DNA of 64,000 nucleotides from Phytophthora hibernalis (taxonomy: Eukaryota > Oomycota > Peronosporomycetes > Peronosporales > Peronosporaceae): assembly GCA_012656075.1 (NCBI GenBank), contig JAAKBF010000259.1, positions 24,045 to 88,044 on the forward strand, read 5' to 3'. The notes beneath the pieces were generated by a model that had not been told where the DNA came from, did not search any database, and saw only the letters and a program-made list of their open reading frames with translations. A program made the translations under genes and the position numbers. Below are positions 1 to 10,699 of the stretch, piece after piece (position 1 is the first letter of the stretch; the number at the start of each line of letters is the position of its first letter).

Positions 1-830
1 GGGGAAGACCGATGACACCTTCCGGGAAGCCATCTACTAGTATTGACTGCACCCCATGCAGCCGGATGAGCATCAAGGTTGGCAACCGTAATAGCTTGTG
101 GATAAAAACACCAGACGCCACATAGACAATTTCAGGTAGCTCATCAAGGGGCGGGTGTGTGCCTACCAGTGTTCCTATCACTCCGTTCGCAATCACATCT
201 GCATCGATCAAGTCATGCTTATGCATTACCATGACAGGCATTCCGACGTAAAAACAGCTTCATCGGGATCCGGTCTGTAAGGTTTTCATTTATGTTTGCG
301 AGGTGTTCACAAATCAGCTTTTTGACCGTGTTGATGGAACCGCGATACATTCATATACGGCACATTGCCGTGTGTCCGCAATCCGGAAAATCATGTCGTT
401 GTTGATTGCACAACGCAGCTTGTTGGTGCAAACATCAACCGGTCGATATTTAAATTCGCTTTGTTCCGTTGCTGGTTCTTCCCGTGAATCTGCCGTCTGA
501 ACTCTATTGTTTAACAACTTCAGCTGAGTACCCGAAAGACGTCCCCATCGCAAGGCGTCGAGTATCTTTGTGTAGGTAGAATCAAATCTGGCTCGCATTT
601 TTTGTGAGAAATACGACGAAGTTGGTTGCTGCGCTGAGTGCGTAACCAGTCTGCCTTTGCCGACTTGCGTGAGCTGGAGGGGGTACGAATCCTACGCAAA
701 GAGTGGTACAACTTGTTAGGCAAGATACTAAGGTAGTATCTACACACTAGCTAGGAATCGTTCAAGGTGAGCCTGTGACGGGTGGTAGCTGCAAGAGGTT
801 TCCAATCAGGATTGTGTGCTTACCACCCAT
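1..830 (-). pseudogene. Helitron PIF1-like helicase, C-terminal half (frameshifted)
   Basis: This continues the helicase of 806-2371 after a frameshift near 840. Reading leftwards on the minus strand, the GGKHTILIGN...LLQLPP block (about 820-765) corresponds to the PIF1 GD..QLPP motif, with Asn replacing the usual Asp. A block at 598-500 reads LDALRWGRLSG...LLNNR, and 260-170 reads PVMVMHKHDL...NGVIGTLVG, the usual C-terminal helicase signature. Stops interrupt the frames, so no functional product is expected. The element runs past the left edge. Confidence 0.75.
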
Positions 831-2371
831 GATTTTTTCTGGTGTCGTTGACATCGAGCGCGATACGGCGTCCGTTCCCCGAGTAAACCTTGATCGATTA
901 TCGAAATTTCATCTATAACAACTAGCACCACACGCCTGAATCGAGATTGCATCTCAATCGTTGGGGATCCATTGGGTTCTGCAACGTTCATTTTATAATT
1001 GCGAGCACTGTGCATCGTTCGGCCTTTAGTGTTGATAGCCGCTACCCATGTGAAAGCCAATGTTTCTTCACTTCCCGTTCGCCCCCACTTTCTTGCAAAC
1101 ATGAGCAGTGCATCAACAACAGTTGATTTTCCAGTCCCCGCTTCTCCTCCTAAGTAACCAATCAATTGATCTTTGATATCGTAGAGCCTCACTTGCGTCT
1201 GCGTCGGCAGTAATGGCTCCGACAGTGCTTCAGATATATATTTTAAATACGCGTATAATAGATGACGCGCAGCAACCTCAAACACAACATGCTGCCAAAA
1301 ATTAAGCTGAAATGCTTCTGATTCCATCGCAATTTCTGGAAACGCAGGCAATGTTGTTGGTAACCAGCGAGGCCGCCCGTCAGGAACACGATACGGTACT
1401 GGTCCGAAACAGTCACGTAGTTTTTCTAATCGCGTTGGAGCCTCTTGAAACTGCGCAACCAAATTGTGCGTACCGAGACACTCGTCGTTATCCATGCTAT
1501 TTGTCGTCACCAGCCTGGAAGCGTACGACGCAATATCAAATTCTGGTTCAATCGAGATAGCACTAGAAAGACAAAAATAAGACTGGCCTGTCGACTCAAT
1601 TGCATTGAATACATTTCGAACAGTCGCTTTTGCATCGTCCGATAGCTTCTGAGTGGAGTAATCTGGTGTTACTATTGCATTCGTGTCGATAAGATCGTCA
1701 GGAATGCTTTCATCTAGAGTGCCAGAATATTGGCGACCATTGTCCACAGCAGTTGGTATCGAGGACGTAGTTGCAGGAGGCCTTGTATTGAGTAATTCAG
1801 ATTCGGCAGATACTCCTCCCCGATCATCAGATTTTTCACCGCGATAAAAGTCCTGTAACTGCGCCTCGAAACGTTGCATGTTGCAGACGCTAGTCTTGTC
1901 GGCATGCTGTCTAAATTCACGGTATCCGTCGAGTGGCGATTGATTTCCAGCTAGAAGTGTAAATTGTCGATGAGGTTTAAATAGTGTCAAAATCGATAGA
2001 TAGTAGAAGTTGAGTCGTTCAGGATCCAGGTGGCTCGTAATATCTGGTATTGGTGTACCGCTTACCACTAGCACCTTCCATGACTTTAATCGAATAACCG
2101 AAGTTTCATCCGGAGGAAACCGCCCACTACCGCATGCACCAGCCGACCTCTTCTTGGTGAATTCGAATCGCTCTAAAATATCAATAAACGCTGTCAACTC
2201 TAGTCTCACGTTCCGCTTCCAGTACTTTTCATGCAGGCTGTCAGAACAAATACTGCTATGTCTTGATTGCGAATCTTCACATTCCTGCTGCGATACGCTG
2301 ATCTCAACTGAGTTTCTCTTTTCTCCAGCATTTTCCACAGATCCACACGAATAAAATCGTATGAAAACCAA
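806..2371 (-). pseudogene. Helitron helicase domain (PIF1 type)
   Basis: An open frame of 521 codons. It carries a Walker A motif (GGEAGTGKST, about residues 408-417) and a Walker B-like VVLVVIDEIS (about 481-490), as in PIF1 helicases of Helitrons, which unwind DNA during rolling-circle transposition. The last 20 or so residues are out of frame: the true continuation lies in another frame on the same strand. The start codon is probably not biological, because the upstream Rep domain should be fused to it. Roughly the first 300 residues are spacer-like and were not recognised. Confidence 0.8.
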
Positions 2372-3402
2372 AACAGCGTCTTGTGGAGTATGTATAGCGC
2401 TGCCATAGGCGCCACCACTTCTTGCCCGTTGGTAACTGTGTATAACATAGATCCAAGCATCTTATAAGCCTCGCTCAATAGCTGATGTATCTGGTGGTAA
2501 AAGAGCTTGTTTTTGATGCGGCCTTCGCGAAGGCTGCCAACGACAACGCAATTTGGTTTTCAACAGGATTTTGACACTTGAAACAATACTTCGCAACGTA
2601 AGCAGCAGTATCTTTGGATCCATTACTCAGCACAAACTAAGCATCATGGTTGCACTTCATTGCGGTCATCACCACGGGGTTGTATGCATTTGTATACTCG
2701 CACCCAATAGGTCGATGAATACGAAGACATTGGTGATTATCAATACTAGTATGGTCGATATGAACAGCTTCTGGTTTCAGAAATCGGCAAACACTCCCTT
2801 AAGAACAGTTTTCTGCGTTAATATCATAAGCACAAACGTGATATAAAGTCAACCCATAGCTCCGTTGATCATCCGAAAATCGTAGCAATGCACATACCTT
2901 GAAACAGGACTTGCAGCGGTTCCAGTAATGGACTTGAAGTTCGCGAACAAGTAACGACATTACAACGGCGCCGTCCGATTCCGAGCAGTGAATCAGTGCT
3001 TCCTAAAAATATATGGTACTCAAAATATATTGCCATAATATGCGCATAATTGATTTCCTGAGCAATAATTGATGTTTCAATCTTCGTTTTCAGATGCAAT
3101 AATTGAGGGTGGGCTATGGACCACCCTCCGCTTCCATAGTATTTTACGAAGCACTGGCAGTGATGCGGAGGCCGGCATTTTTCAAAGTCTTTCCACTGCA
3201 AATTCGTTAAATCACATTGATCGCCTGCTCCGGCAATCAGAGATGCATCAATGATGTCTTTATCTTTAAAGTTTGCACCACAAGATGCGCAAGTCGCTGT
3301 TGTAGGAGGTGCGGTGCCGGGGGCAGGGCGGCGATATGCATCGACGCCAGGAGTTACCGCCGTAAGTGTGGCATTGCTGTGGCAATGTACACATTCCCCT
3401 CA
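2372..3402 (-). other. Degenerate Helitron interior between Rep and helicase
   Basis: No long frame is open on the element's strand. The stretch joins the Rep and helicase regions and contains the 163-bp MITE at 2994-3156. Plus-strand frames at 2553-2846 and 3069-3254 are judged chance openings, the second lying largely inside the MITE. Confidence 0.5.
2994..3156. mobile_element. hAT-type MITE, internally deleted copy inside the Helitron
   Basis: It begins CAGTGCTTCCTAAAAATA and ends with the inverted counterpart TTTTACGAAGCACTG. The ends match the larger MITE at 24209-24486, but about 115 bp of the centre is missing. Flanks are near-duplicates (GCAGTGAAT before, GCAGTGAT after), consistent with an 8-bp target site duplication plus one indel. 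There is no coding capacity. It inserted after the Helitron arrived. Confidence 0.85.
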
Positions 3403-3909
3403 TTAACTAAGCACGGCGGCAAGCTGAAGGAATCGAGCTTGAAATGATGCGTCGTTATCTATAGCGTTCCAAAATTCCACAGAGGTCGTAGGAAAACCGT
3501 GTAGCCATACAGCAAAATGGGCATGGAGATCACCAGCTATTTGTGATTCTGTAGAAGCCCCAAATGCTCGTACTACTCCAAAGATACCACCTCCCTTTTT
3601 CGGAGCATTGGCCTCCTGATCCCATCCAAGAAGAAGTTCGATAACGGTTTTGATTACCGTTACGAAATATCGCGCACACTCCACAGGATATGATGGAGCG
3701 ATTTGCTTTCGTTCAGCACGATTCGGCATGAGCATGGTATTGGCCTCGTCGATTGCTCTTTTCGAAACCTCGCCTGCTTTAACTCCAGCGGAGTCGGGTG
3801 ATACTGTAAATTTGTTTTGGAGGGGTCCAAACCGCTTCAGCATTCCGAAAAGATCATGACGAGCATGCATACGACTAATGTTAGATCCATTGAAAGCAGA
3901 TTCCGGCAC
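3403..3909 (-). pseudogene. Helitron Rep (HUH) domain fragment
   Basis: A 168-codon frame. It contains FGVVRAFGASTESQIAGD followed by LHAHFAVWLHG, which matches the two-His (HxH) metal-binding motif of Helitron Rep endonucleases, the nuclease that nicks and rejoins DNA in rolling-circle transposition. The upstream LFGMLKRFGPLQNKF block is also typical. The catalytic Tyr motif further downstream was not identified. It lies between the N domain (3997-4302) and the helicase, in the expected order. Confidence 0.75.
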
Positions 3910-3996
3910 TCGAAGCCCCTTTCGCTTGACATTCCGACAGGTACTTGAAGTACTTGATCGCTTTAATGACTGTACTTCGTTTGACTTCGGCTGCTT

Positions 3997-4302
3997 TCAA
4001 TGCTTGCCGTTGACATCCAGCCTAATGTAAAGCGTTCGCCTTGCATTCTCAGTTGCAAGATAGTCGAACGCTAGAAGCCTGAAAGCGTAGTGATTCTCAA
4101 ATCGATGACCGTGGATTTGCAAACACCGTAGAATCCAGTGTCTTACCGACATATACTTTTCTCGTGATTCTGTTGGACCTCCACACCCGGCTGGGAAAAG
4201 TGTAGGGAACATTCGCGGACAGATTGCCCACTTCGTCAATGCCATGTATGCATTTGACTGCCACACGTCAACGTCGATGGATTCAGCAGGAGTTGGCGAC
4301 AT
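3997..4302 (-). pseudogene. Helitron-like N-terminal domain fragment
   Basis: A 101-codon frame. Residues about 28-50 read ICPRMFPTLFPAGCGGP, followed by YMSVRHWILRC and FENHYAFRLLAFDYL, the pattern of the Helitron helicase-like N domain (FP.LFP.G.GG...R...). It precedes the Rep fragment with one frame break between them. It is part of the same decayed polyprotein. Confidence 0.75.
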
Positions 4303-4395
4303 TAAAACACTAGAAGCCCCAATCCATGTTTCCTCTATGGCAGGATGAATGCCTTCTTCTAACGTTGATCCAAACGCCGAGTAGGTGCTCTGATC

Positions 4396-5072
4396 TCAAA
4401 GATTCTGTACGAAAGAGGAGGACTCGCTGGATTCACCCTGTGCTGACGTACGATCAACAATAACACTCGAAGACGCAAAATTATCACCTTCACGGCGAAT
4501 ATGACCTTCTTCACGCGGATCAACTGCATCCGAAACACCCGATCTTCGCGTATTAATGACAGAAATTCTTGTTGCACCACGCATGCGTACCCTGGAGACA
4601 GCTAGTGCCAATGCGCATGGTGCTTTTGTATTCACGGTTGTGAAGATGCAGAAACTGGAGATATCTGCGGCAAAGCGGTAAATTAAGCCGATAGTGTTTT
4701 TGCACGCAATTACCTAGTCATTAGGCCAACCATCGTTACGCGCACGCGGCAACTCAAATCTCGTGGCAACAATTCCACCACGGGACCTTCAGCGTTTCGG
4801 ACAACGTAATGATGTGATTTGATCGTGCGGCATGGCCATCCTGTCACGACAGACATTGATACGCACGGCAAAACCAGCGCTACCGCTTGCTCATCTGTTC
4901 GTGTAAGAGCCTTGAATCGACTAGGCAAATGGCCAATATAGTTCCTGTTGGAAATTCCGTTCACAGGTAAGCTAGGCGACGACCCTCCCGCAAAGGGGCA
5001 AACTTGACCGCATACGCCGCCGCCAGACTTATAAATCGCTATCACACAGCAAAGAGTGAGCTGCTTATTCAC
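4396..5072 (-). pseudogene. Helitron N-terminal conserved domain (DUF6570-like)
   Basis: The frame at 4710-5072 reads LPSRFKALTRTDEQAVAL, then VLPCVSMSVVTGWPCRTIKS, then LPRDLSCRVRVTMVGLMTR. I associate this with the DUF6570-type region that precedes Rep in many oomycete Helitrons; the assignment is from memory of the pattern. The following frame at 4396-4635 is hydrophilic and Ser-rich, probably a linker. Frame breaks separate them. Confidence 0.6.
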
Positions 5073-5925
5073 TAATTTTTATCATTGTTATAAACTTACC
5101 CGGGGGGTAGAGCAACAACCCCTTCAATCGCTCATCGACGTCTGAAGCGCTGTACTGGCCAATAATTACGTCTGGGACGTTCTTTGGTGTCGTCAAACAA
5201 ACCTTCATACGCTGCAACATGGAAACGAATAGTAAACAAGGCTCTTTAAGCAAATTTTATACCCAAAAAGTTATACTTCAATGGGAGAAGCAAACAAACC
5301 TTAACAAATTCTTCCGTCAATTCCATCCGAATTATCTCGGTTTGTCCATAGCTAAGATCACAAATAGAACAGGCCTGCACCTCCTCCGATGCTGAGACCA
5401 TTGCTTTTACTGCTTCCGATTTAATGATATTTAGTCGTTCTGGACTTGGCACTATGAATTCACAGTTTTTGTCGATTGCTTCCAAATCGGAATCACTGTA
5501 AACGTGAGGAAGGCACGAATCAATGACTCCATCATCGCAGGATTATTTCGATACCGAGACATTGTCATTACGCCTGCTAGGCCTGCTAGGCCAATTATGC
5601 CGATCACTCATAGTTTCACTGACCGCCACAACATCCGGCAACGTAGCTGGTGTCGAGGTACGATCTGATTACATCCACAACGAATTCAAACTTGGAGGCT
5701 CTGTTCTGGTTCCACTATTCCATTCACGAACGGCAGTGCTATCAACAAACGAGAAATTGACGGACTACCATTATTTTCTTGCCGAATATCACTTTGATTT
5801 TCGGACAGATGCTGTCGCTGACGAGACCGTCGAATCGTATCACGTTCTCGTGCTAGAACGCTGTACATTGCGCTGTTTCGTATCGAATCATTGGCTTCAT
5901 GTTCTCGTCTCCGCTTTGTCGGCAT
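5065..5925 (-). pseudogene. Helitron polyprotein N terminus, fragmented
   Basis: Three short minus-strand frames: 5686-5925 starts MPTKRRREHEAN and is basic/acidic like Helitron N termini; 5246-5485 has a paired-Cys CSIC; 5065-5253 has RMKVCLTTPKNVPDVIIGQY and leads into the 4710-5072 domain. Junctions may be small introns or frameshifts and cannot be resolved by eye. Confidence 0.5.
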
Positions 5926-6653
5926 TTTGAAAACCGGGCAATGGCTGACGTCACTTCAGCTTTAAACGGTGCGACGGTTCAATGTTCGGCATCGAAGTGC
6001 ACAATCCATCGCAGCACTTCAAATACGCATTCGTACCGGTAGGAAAATCCAGAGCGCGTTTAAATAATTTAAAGCCAAATCGACGAGCTTGGCACGCCCC
6101 CATTGGCCATCGTCGCAGCCATGGACCAAGATCGAATACAATGTAACGTTCTTTATCGGCGTGCAGTGAGCATGCCAATCTCCCGTCGCGATCAAAATAC
6201 CTCCATCACCACACCAAGCCAGTGGTGGTAGCGTGCCACCGCCAACCCAGCACACATCGGGAGCACCGAGCGGAGCTTACCCCCTTCTTCAGTGGTCAAC
6301 TTGCTTCATGTCAGGACATTCAAATCCATGTACACCACTGCGTGAGCCGCAGACCAAGCACGCCGTCTCCTCTTGTCGCACTGCGGCTTCATCGATGCTC
6401 CCACCGTTTAGTTTTAGGGGTTCCAAAACGACCAACTGCCATAAATCAACGTCTTCAGAGCACGCCAGAAACGGAAGACAAGTTTTCAGACTGCAGGAGA
6501 TAGCGTAAATTTAGAAAGCAACACAGGTAGAAAACCAACGGTTGGGCGAGGAGATCGACCGGCCTCGAGTCGTCATTCCAGCTTTCTCCCGCAGTCAGTA
6601 GTTTAAGCAAAGTACAGCTCAAGCCTCGCTCCAACAGACGCGTCGTTGTTCCA
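5926..6653. other. Intergenic; possible unrecognised minus-strand coding scrap at 5951-6255
   Basis: The minus strand at 6178-5951 gives a 75-codon protein-like frame (RYIVFDLGPWLRRW, then FPTGTNAYLKCCDG) with no family I can name. It may be an older transposase scrap between the Helitron and the YR retroelement. Two overlapping plus-strand frames at 6222-6508 look like chance openings. No repeats that could serve as termini of the element starting at 6654 were seen. Confidence 0.3.
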
Positions 6654-7427
6654 ATGGCACCAACTTCCCCTCTCAAGGTGGGCTCCTTTCTGCTCGTTTT
6701 CCTGGAAGACGTAGACCAGAAGTGGGCGGAACCGACCTACGTCCAGGTTCTTCGGATTGATGGCGCTGGCGTTCACGTGACCCCTGTGCCTTCGTTAGGA
6801 ACGGGGCCTAACGCGACCGAACTCCATGTGGATTTGTCGGTGACCAAGGTTGTTTCGGAAAAGGAGGCACGAAGTGACCGTTTGGGTGTCTGGTTACGCA
6901 GAGGTGCTGCCTCCAGCTTTAAACGCATGTGGAGGTATGGACAAGTGACAAGTGCCAAAGCGGGAAGGCTGTATGCGGCCACTCAAGATGGTGCCTCATG
7001 GACTTGTCGGTCTGACAAAGCGGTGGGTGTCGACCCGATCGTGGTTTTGCTTCTCTCTCGCTCGGAGCTAAAGGTCAAGAATGGAGCCTCAAACAACTCG
7101 AAACACTCCATAGTACCATTCTGGATCGAACCCTTGGGTAGTCCACGGTGGAACCGCTTTCGCGGGATATCAGCTGCATACTTGCCCGACTTGGAGACCA
7201 AATTGACCTCTCTCACCGGCAACGGTATGCCGAGGATTGATCCACTCTCGGGGAACTCAAAGACTTCCGATTACAACATGCGGTCGATTTTGTGTACGCT
7301 ATCGAAGGGTCGAATAGTGTTGGAGAGGGATCAGCAGATACATAGGCGACCTCTTTTGCCGAGAGCGGCATTCATCAGCCTCCACACGCGACGACAGGTC
7401 CACGCGTACGGCAGCATCATCGACTGA
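6654..7427 (+). CDS. Hypothetical protein, probable ORF1 (gag) of YR retroelement
   Basis: A clean frame of 257 codons, the longest open one in this element, starting MAPTSPLKVGSFLLVF. It has a mixed beta-rich composition, no signal peptide and no membrane segment. I recognise no domain. It sits immediately upstream of gag frames shared with copy 2, so assigning it as an N-terminal gag protein is inference from position. Copy 2 shows no obvious counterpart, so capture of an unrelated reading frame is an alternative. Confidence 0.5.
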   Translation: MAPTSPLKVGSFLLVFLEDVDQKWAEPTYVQVLRIDGAGVHVTPVPSLGTGPNATELHVDLSVTKVVSEKEARSDRLGVWLRRGAASSFKRMWRYGQVTSAKAGRLYAATQDGASWTCRSDKAVGVDPIVVLLLSRSELKVKNGASNNSKHSIVPFWIEPLGSPRWNRFRGISAAYLPDLETKLTSLTGNGMPRIDPLSGNSKTSDYNMRSILCTLSKGRIVLERDQQIHRRPLLPRAAFISLHTRRQVHAYGSIID

Positions 7428-7482
7428 CTCGCTGTTTTTCGTCATCGAACCCCAATTACCACGGCACTCGCGACCTCAAGTT

Positions 7483-8344
7483 GTGACTCGATCCCGCTCA
7501 GAACAGGAATTTCCCCTCTTATGGAACGCCAGGAAGCAGATCCAGTACCAAAAAATGTGTTTCAGAAGCACAAATCATCAGGCGGTCGACACTACCAACA
7601 CGGCCAGACACTTCTGGGTCAGCGATTACGAGTACCGTGCACTCGACATCAGTAATGTTTTTGGGCCATATTCGTCTACCGATGTACGAACGTGTCCAAC
7701 CACAGGGATATCTTTTAATGCTCGGGGACCAGTCCGATTCGATATCCACATCGCCACGGTGCAAGCTCTGGCCTGCGAACCAGTTCTACAGGCTCATTAC
7801 GTTCAAATTTACGGGCGTCTGCAAGCAGCAGAGGCTAATGTGGCAGCAAGAGCTACGACAGTAAACAGAAAACGAGCCCAGAAGTATGAATTTTCTCCTT
7901 CGTTGGAACGGATTCGACTGCACGATTTGGTCTCAGCCCCAAACGTGCAAGGTAGGCCCCCAACAATTTGTTCGGCACCTGGTGTCCCATGGTGTGGTCC
8001 CGTTCCTGCCGCACCCTGGAATTTGCTCTCGTCTCTATGATATCCAATTCGGCAACTACGGACCTTCCTTTATGCATCTACTGCCTGTCAATGAGCGTCA
8101 ACTACGTGCCTGGATCAAAACCGCCAAGGTGAACATGCAGAATTTCTCGGCAGTAGTAGATCTCCCCGAAGCAGCAAGTCCGTTGACATCTGATGATGTA
8201 CGTCGATCGTTGGGCGCTCTGCAAAGCTATATACACGCCTTCGGGTCAGTCGATGACATTGATCTCGTCACCACCATCTATCGTTTAATGGATTGTCTAT
8301 TTCAGCGAATTCAGCTCGACTCGAGTGAGATGGCGCTAGATTGA
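7483..8344 (+). pseudogene. Gag-like region of YR retroelement (frameshifted)
   Basis: Two overlapping frames, 7483-8040 and 7886-8344, read through one protein after a shift near 7960. The second frame has LRAWIKTAKVNMQNFSAVV and SLGALQSYIHAFGSVDD, clearly homologous to the minus-strand frame at 55390-55626 (MTSGVNMQNFSATV, IEALQSLAAFGSN). The homology identifies it as the structural protein of the same family. No enzymatic motif is seen. Confidence 0.6.
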
Positions 8345-8585
8345 CACGGAGGTGCTTGGAAAATATCGCAAACTCGCTGAAAGCGATGCTTCCAGAGGCG
8401 GGACGTCTCGTTTCGAGGTTGTCAAAACGGTGAGGCCAACGACTGCTTCTTTCCTGTACGTGATGCAACTCATCCAAGCAGCACGCCCCGTGCAACTGAT
8501 CCGACAATCGTATTGACATCCAACTCTCATCAACCGAGGAAAGCGCAAAAACTTTCATCCGGCCAAGGTCCAAGTAATCGTCGAA

Positions 8586-8830
8586 ATGTGTCGGTGCCGT
8601 CCGCAGATCGTATGCCCGTACACATTACCAGACAAATCCCCAGCAGTGGCCGGAAGGGATTATGTCTACGATTTCTTACGGTGGAAGGTTGCCCTGGATC
8701 CCTCGACGACCCAAACGAATGATCCTTTAATCGTAGAGCACACTTCACCCCGGCTAAGATTCCTGCCGCGGTCCTTAAGTACACCACTGAGGCATTCGGC
8801 AAATTGCGCGATGACATGAAGCTAGAATGA
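8586..8830 (+). pseudogene. Cys/His (zinc-finger-like) region of YR retroelement
   Basis: Near 8650-8700 the plus strand reads GLCLRFLTVEGC, and after a frame break RAHFTPAKIPA. Copy 2 has LCLRFLSNSGC and RSHFVPESL in the same place (54839-55039). The spacing C-x7-C plus a downstream His suggests a degenerate zinc knuckle for nucleic-acid binding. A stop and a frameshift interrupt it. Confidence 0.5.
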
Positions 8831-9114
8831 TGACGTGGGAGTCGTTTGAGAGTACCTCAGATCACGGCTTACATACCACTTGCCCCGTGTCCGTGCAGCC
8901 CTTTTAAAGCATCAACTTCATCTCACCAAAACGTTGGGCTTTTAGAGATCAAACGTGTTGAAGAAATCGCACGGAACGACCAACGAGTTGTTCCAGACTC
9001 ACCTGTCCAGGTGGATACGCAGCGACAATGCGTCTCTTGAAAAACAGTGCTGCAGATTCGAGGGCAAACGCACGACGATAGCCGCCCCAATAAGCCTTTG
9101 GACCCAAAACGCTA

Positions 9115-10040
9115 TGAAGTTCTGCTAGGAGACTACGAACATCGAGCGCTGATGATTTCAATTGCGAATCATGGATATGAAGCCAAATGAACACAAAACT
9201 GCCGGCATCGGAAGTGGTATAGCAACCATCAATCAGCTCAACAATTCGAAAATAGTGTCCTCCGCAGTATTGCTAATGGCCAGGCACTTGGTGAATATTT
9301 GGTCATCGATGCAGACATGTAGAAACAGTGGAAGGTTCATACAAGTCCTTTTGGAGCTGAATCAAAAGCGGATATCCATCCAAACATTGAGTCAAGGATC
9401 ATACACGACCTGTCATTTCCACCGAATGACTCGACAAACTCGGTAATACTTCAAGATTCGCTTCCGGACGTTCCCTTTACGAGCGTCAAGTTGTTAGCGC
9501 AACGAATCCAGTACGTGTACGCTTGTATTCAAAAAGCTGGACACCCTAACACGCACGTCTTGATTTGCAAAGGTGATGTCAAAGGAGCTTTCCGGCACCT
9601 ACAGATAATCCCCAGAGATGCACGCTGGATGGGTGGCGTTTTCAAGAAGCTTGGAATCGGAGTAGTTGACATGTCAGCTCCGTTCGGATGGACAGGTTCG
9701 CCTGCCTTTTAAGCCGTCTTTGGTCGTGCCATAACGCATTTGGTTAGGCGCGCGTCCCCTGCAACGATGTGCTCTTGAACTTCAGATACCAGGTCATTCT
9801 TCTCCTTTGAATGGGTCGATAACCATGTTCTCATCGAAGCCGACAGAATGACCGCTGTGCCATTGCTGTCGAAACACTGCGATTGGCCATGATGGCTGTG
9901 CTGGGGCCCACCGCGATAAATGAGGCAAAGTTTTCGAATTGGGAAGAAAATCTGGTGGCACTGGGTCTCGAGTGGACAGTGTCCATGCCGGTAAAAATAT
10001 GGAGAAAGCTTTGAACCGTGTGCAGATGGCAAAAACCTCT
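9115..10040 (+). pseudogene. Reverse transcriptase of YR retroelement, catalytic Asp altered
   Basis: Recognisable RT blocks: GEYLVIDADM, SRIIHDLSFPPNDSTN, GDVKGAFRHLQIIPRDARW, then SAPFGWTGSPAF followed by a stop at 9710-9712, and AVFGRAITHLV in the same frame. The catalytic box at 9806-9835 reads EWVDNHVLIE where copy 2 has EWVDDHVMIE, so the second catalytic Asp is Asn (codon 9821-9823). The enzyme would copy the element RNA; this copy is dead. Confidence 0.8.
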
Positions 10041-10179
10041 TCATGCGTATCTCTGAAGCAACTGCAACAACTACTCCGCAGTTTACGCCACGTATGTCTG
10101 TTTATCAGGGCGGCAAACCATTTTTTCAGCATCTCCAGTCTAAGTGCAAGCAGGCCAACCGCTATCGCCGGATTCCAAT

Positions 10180-10690
10180 CACACCAGCGATGCACGATGA
10201 TTTATCATGGTTTGAATCTATTCTTCGTGTTGGGCGACTACGTGGCGTACCGACAAAATTCTTCGTAGGCCTCCCTTCGCCGGATGTGCATTTCTACGTC
10301 GATGCAAACGATGATGGTCTTGTGGTGTTGAATCCTGAAAATCGACGGCACATTCGGTGTATCTTCGATGCAGATGAACGTAGACTTGATCGCGACAGGA
10401 AATGCGACATCAATATTCGCGAGCAACTATCTGTTGCGTTTGGGATCATTCTTTCTCTCTCAGTTGGCTTGAGCAGTTCTGTCCCCGTGTTCCTCATTTT
10501 CGCTTCTGGTCCGATAACGCTACGGCCGTCGCAAGATCGAACACTTTGGGCGCAAACCATCCATTCAGTATGGCATGGAACCGAGCGATTGGTTTGATGG
10601 AGGCGGTTTACACGACGAGGATATCTGTGAAACACATTCCGGGTCGCAGTAACAAACAAGCAGATGCGGGATCACGACCTCGGGACACCG
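10180..10690 (+). pseudogene. RNase H domain of YR retroelement
   Basis: Residues in order: VHFYVDANDDGLVV (first acidic site, region 10285-10330), INIREQLSVAF (Glu site), RFWSDNATAVA (Asp site) and HIPGRSNKQADAGSRP (terminal Asp). Two frames are needed because of a shift near 10440. The copy 2 counterpart is at 52658-53116. The enzyme degrades the RNA strand of the RNA:DNA hybrid. Confidence 0.75.
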
Positions 10691-10699
10691 CATTAACAC

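Larger units (their letters stand above)
1..5925 (-). mobile_element. Helitron (rolling-circle transposon), 3' end outside window
   Basis: Minus-strand fragments in the expected order make up a Helitron Rep/helicase protein: an Arg/Glu-rich N terminus (5925-5686), a conserved N-terminal domain (5485-4710), a Helitron-like N domain (4302-3997), a Rep domain with a His-Ala-His motif (3909-3403) and a PIF1-type helicase (2371 to about 120). Several frameshifts, and possibly introns near 5250, separate them, so the copy is decayed. The terminal hairpin and CTRR end would lie left of position 1; the 5' TC end was not located beyond 5925. A MITE is inserted at 2994-3156. Confidence 0.85.
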
